A stretch of 7,946 nucleotides of DNA, from contig DAOVBT010000073.1 in NCBI GenBank assembly GCA_030670375.1, forward strand, positions 1 through 7,946, given 5' to 3'. Below the pieces are notes generated by a model, which had not been told where the DNA came from, made no database searches, and saw only the letters and a list, made by a program, of their open reading frames with translations. Origin of the DNA: Candidatus Aminicenantota bacterium. GTDB lineage: Bacteria > Acidobacteriota > Aminicenantia > Aminicenantales > Aminicenantaceae. Positions 6,439 through 7,946 of this stretch are shown one piece after another. The position numbers were made by a program, and so were the translations under genes. Position 1 is the stretch's first letter. The number at the start of each line of letters is the position of its first letter.

Positions 6439-7946
6439 GTGGAAAAAAGAAAATTTCCTAAGGACTTTTACGAAACACAAAAGCAGCAGTGGCAAAAAAG
6501 CCTTTTTGTGTTTGCGATGATTATCCTGTTTTACCTGTATGTCGTGAGTTTGGTCGTTTTTTCCTTTGACGCAATTGTCGGCCTTTTTTTGAAAGAAAAA
6601 CCACTCTCCTCCACAGATACGATAATAGCCCTCGCTTTTGCCAGCGTTGTTTTCGCCTTGATCATCGCCACGTTCCATTACTTCGATGCCAAAAACCACG
6701 GCGCCAAATTTATCCGCAAACGTCTGCAAGCAAAATCGCCCGATCTCTCCGATCGTTATCACGCACAGTTCGCCAACACCTTGGAAGAGATACGGATAGC
6801 GGCAGGATTACCCGAAGTTCATCCCTATATCCTTCCCACATTCGCCATCAACTCGATGGCATTGATCGAACCGGACGGAACGCCGAGCGTTTTGGTGACC
6901 GAGAGCCTGGTCGCCGAATTCACCCGGGATGAACTCCAGGCCGTGATCGCTCACGAACTGGCCCATGTCGTCCGAGGCGACACCTACTACATCACGCTGG
7001 TGTGCTCGCTGGTCAATTTTTTCGAAAGATTGCGGGATGTCTCAAAACCGGAGACCCACCCCGAAGCTACCGCCTATTCCGGCCAGTCCCGCATAAGCGG
7101 GGCACCCCTTGTCTGGGTAGCCCTCACCATATCCACCCTTGTCATGCATCTTCTGAGCACGCTCATCAGCCGCCAAAGAGAAATCCTGGCCGACGCGGCA
7201 GCTGTGGAATTCAGCCGGAATCCCACACCCCTCGCCCGCGCCATTTACAAGGCTCACTTGAAAAATTCCTTTGTCGGAGATTTTAGCGTCGCCTACAGCC
7301 CGTTGCTGATCGTACCCCCTCGATCCACAGGTATCACGGACGGATTCTTCTCCCGGTTGTTCAACACCCATCCGCCTTTGATGAGAAGGATCAGGATGCT
7401 GGCGAACATGGTGCCCACTCGTCCAGCCAAGATCATCCAGGAAGTCTGGGACATCCACAAGTCCAGACAAAAGGCCCGGATCGTTCTCTCCTCCAATGAT
7501 GAGGTTCAGGCCAAGAAGGATGGCAAGCCTGAACCAAAGGATATCGATACCCAAGAGGAAAAACTATGGATGATCCAATGCCCGCGGTGTCATGTTCCGC
7601 TTCGCGAGAATTATTACGAAGGAGTGCCGTTGAAAATCTGTTCGGAATGCGGAGGAAAACTCATCGATGCAGCGGTCATGGAACGGATCATCGCGCGAAA
7701 GGAAGTCGCTTTCTCCGATTACCTGAAGGCCAAAGCCAAGGATTTTGAAAAAAACTTTTTGTTCGATCCTGTGCTCCGGAAAAAAATCCATGCCGACAAA
7801 TCCCCAAAAATCGTTTGTCCCAACTGCGGGGCTAAGATGAGGCCCCGTCCGTACAATTACCAGTATGTGATCCCGGTAGACAAATGCCTGCACTGTCACA
7901 AAATCTGGTTCGATGGAGATGAACTAGAAATCCTTCAAATCCTCAT
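6439..7946 (+). CDS. HtpX-like M48 membrane metallopeptidase fused to two zf-TFIIB-type zinc ribbons, 3'-truncated by window edge
   Basis: From the GTG at 6439, 502 codons remain open to the right edge. AAGGA lies five bases upstream, and an in-frame stop at 6403-6405 excludes a much earlier start. Two membrane segments are near residues 21-50 and 60-82, and a third hydrophobic stretch is at 223-244. The M48 core has HELAH at 172-176 (zinc ligands His172, His176; catalytic Glu173), SRQREILAD with the third ligand Glu248, and the family HPP motif at 311-313. This is a complete HtpX/Ste24-type active site, predicted to face the cytoplasm. HtpX itself ends near 290 residues; here a charged linker (about 340-378) leads to CPRC(381-384)...CSEC(401-404), a Lys-rich helix region (410-455), and CPNC(460-463)...CLHC(483-486) followed by IWFDGDELE. 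The CPxC-N-CxxC-GxWxDxxEL pattern is that of zf-TFIIB (PF13453-type) ribbons; the first copy is less complete. It is transcribed divergently from the S9 gene. Its role is probably membrane protein quality control; the ribbons' ligand is unknown. Confidence 0.9.
   Translation, partial: MEKRKFPKDFYETQKQQWQKSLFVFAMIILFYLYVVSLVVFSFDAIVGLFLKEKPLSSTDTIIALAFASVVFALIIATFHYFDAKNHGAKFIRKRLQAKSPDLSDRYHAQFANTLEEIRIAAGLPEVHPYILPTFAINSMALIEPDGTPSVLVTESLVAEFTRDELQAVIAHELAHVVRGDTYYITLVCSLVNFFERLRDVSKPETHPEATAYSGQSRISGAPLVWVALTISTLVMHLLSTLISRQREILADAAAVEFSRNPTPLARAIYKAHLKNSFVGDFSVAYSPLLIVPPRSTGITDGFFSRLFNTHPPLMRRIRMLANMVPTRPAKIIQEVWDIHKSRQKARIVLSSNDEVQAKKDGKPEPKDIDTQEEKLWMIQCPRCHVPLRENYYEGVPLKICSECGGKLIDAAVMERIIARKEVAFSDYLKAKAKDFEKNFLFDPVLRKKIHADKSPKIVCPNCGAKMRPRPYNYQYVIPVDKCLHCHKIWFDGDELEILQIL

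Noticed and set aside
6391..7899. Minus-strand open frames of 123, 170 and 111 codons opposite the M48 gene
   Set aside because: The plus-strand frame has M48 motifs and zinc ribbons throughout this span. The antisense translations lack any family signature.
1..7946. CRISPR array, tRNA, rRNA, or a novel defence system
   Set aside because: No regularly spaced repeats, no tRNA-like cloverleaf or CCA-adjacent segment, and no rRNA signature were seen. The five genes-and-gaps account for nearly all bases, with families typical of peptide breakdown and protein quality control.

Overview
The window looks like a chromosomal segment from a Gram-negative-type bacterium that exports many peptidases. 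All three leftward genes have N-terminal signal peptides and strong AGGAGG-type ribosome binding sites. The protein families (an 840-residue M14 peptidase with an extra C-terminal domain, a large S9 peptidase with a Lys/Glu-rich insert, and secreted COG2220 hydrolases) and a fragment of a 'CTGTCATTGCGAG'-type dispersed repeat fit an Acidobacteriota/Aminicenantes-like or other protein-degrading anaerobe. That placement is inference and weakly held. There is no rRNA or tRNA and no ribosomal protein gene to anchor it.

Layout: positions 1-6167 carry three genes on the minus strand, transcribed right to left. They are an S9 prolyl-oligopeptidase-family serine peptidase (6167-3351), an M14-type zinc carboxypeptidase-like protein (3283-758), and a secreted metallo-beta-lactamase-fold hydrolase of the UPF0173/COG2220 type (676 to beyond the left edge). 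The gaps are 67 and 81 bp. The S9-M14 gap holds a near-consensus sigma70-type promoter whose -35 box lies inside a perfect 10-bp palindrome. The M14 gene can therefore probably be transcribed on its own as well as by read-through.

Positions 6168-6438 (271 bp) form a divergent intergenic region. It contains a degraded dispersed repeat, a 25-bp dyad overlapping a -10-like TATAAC, and weak promoter-like sequences in both directions. From 6439 a plus-strand gene runs off the right edge. It encodes an HtpX-like M48 membrane metallopeptidase whose tail carries two four-cysteine zinc ribbons resembling zf-TFIIB domains. This fusion is the most unusual item in the window.

Working together (inference): the S9 and M14 enzymes would act outside the cytoplasm on peptides, as a serine peptidase and a metallo-carboxypeptidase-like enzyme. 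The MBL-fold protein would be an exported hydrolase of unknown substrate. The divergent M48 protein would be a membrane quality-control peptidase, possibly with substrate or nucleic-acid recognition through its zinc ribbons. I see no CRISPR array, phage genes, complete insertion sequence, or defence or biosynthetic cluster. Most of the window is ordinary peptidase genes.
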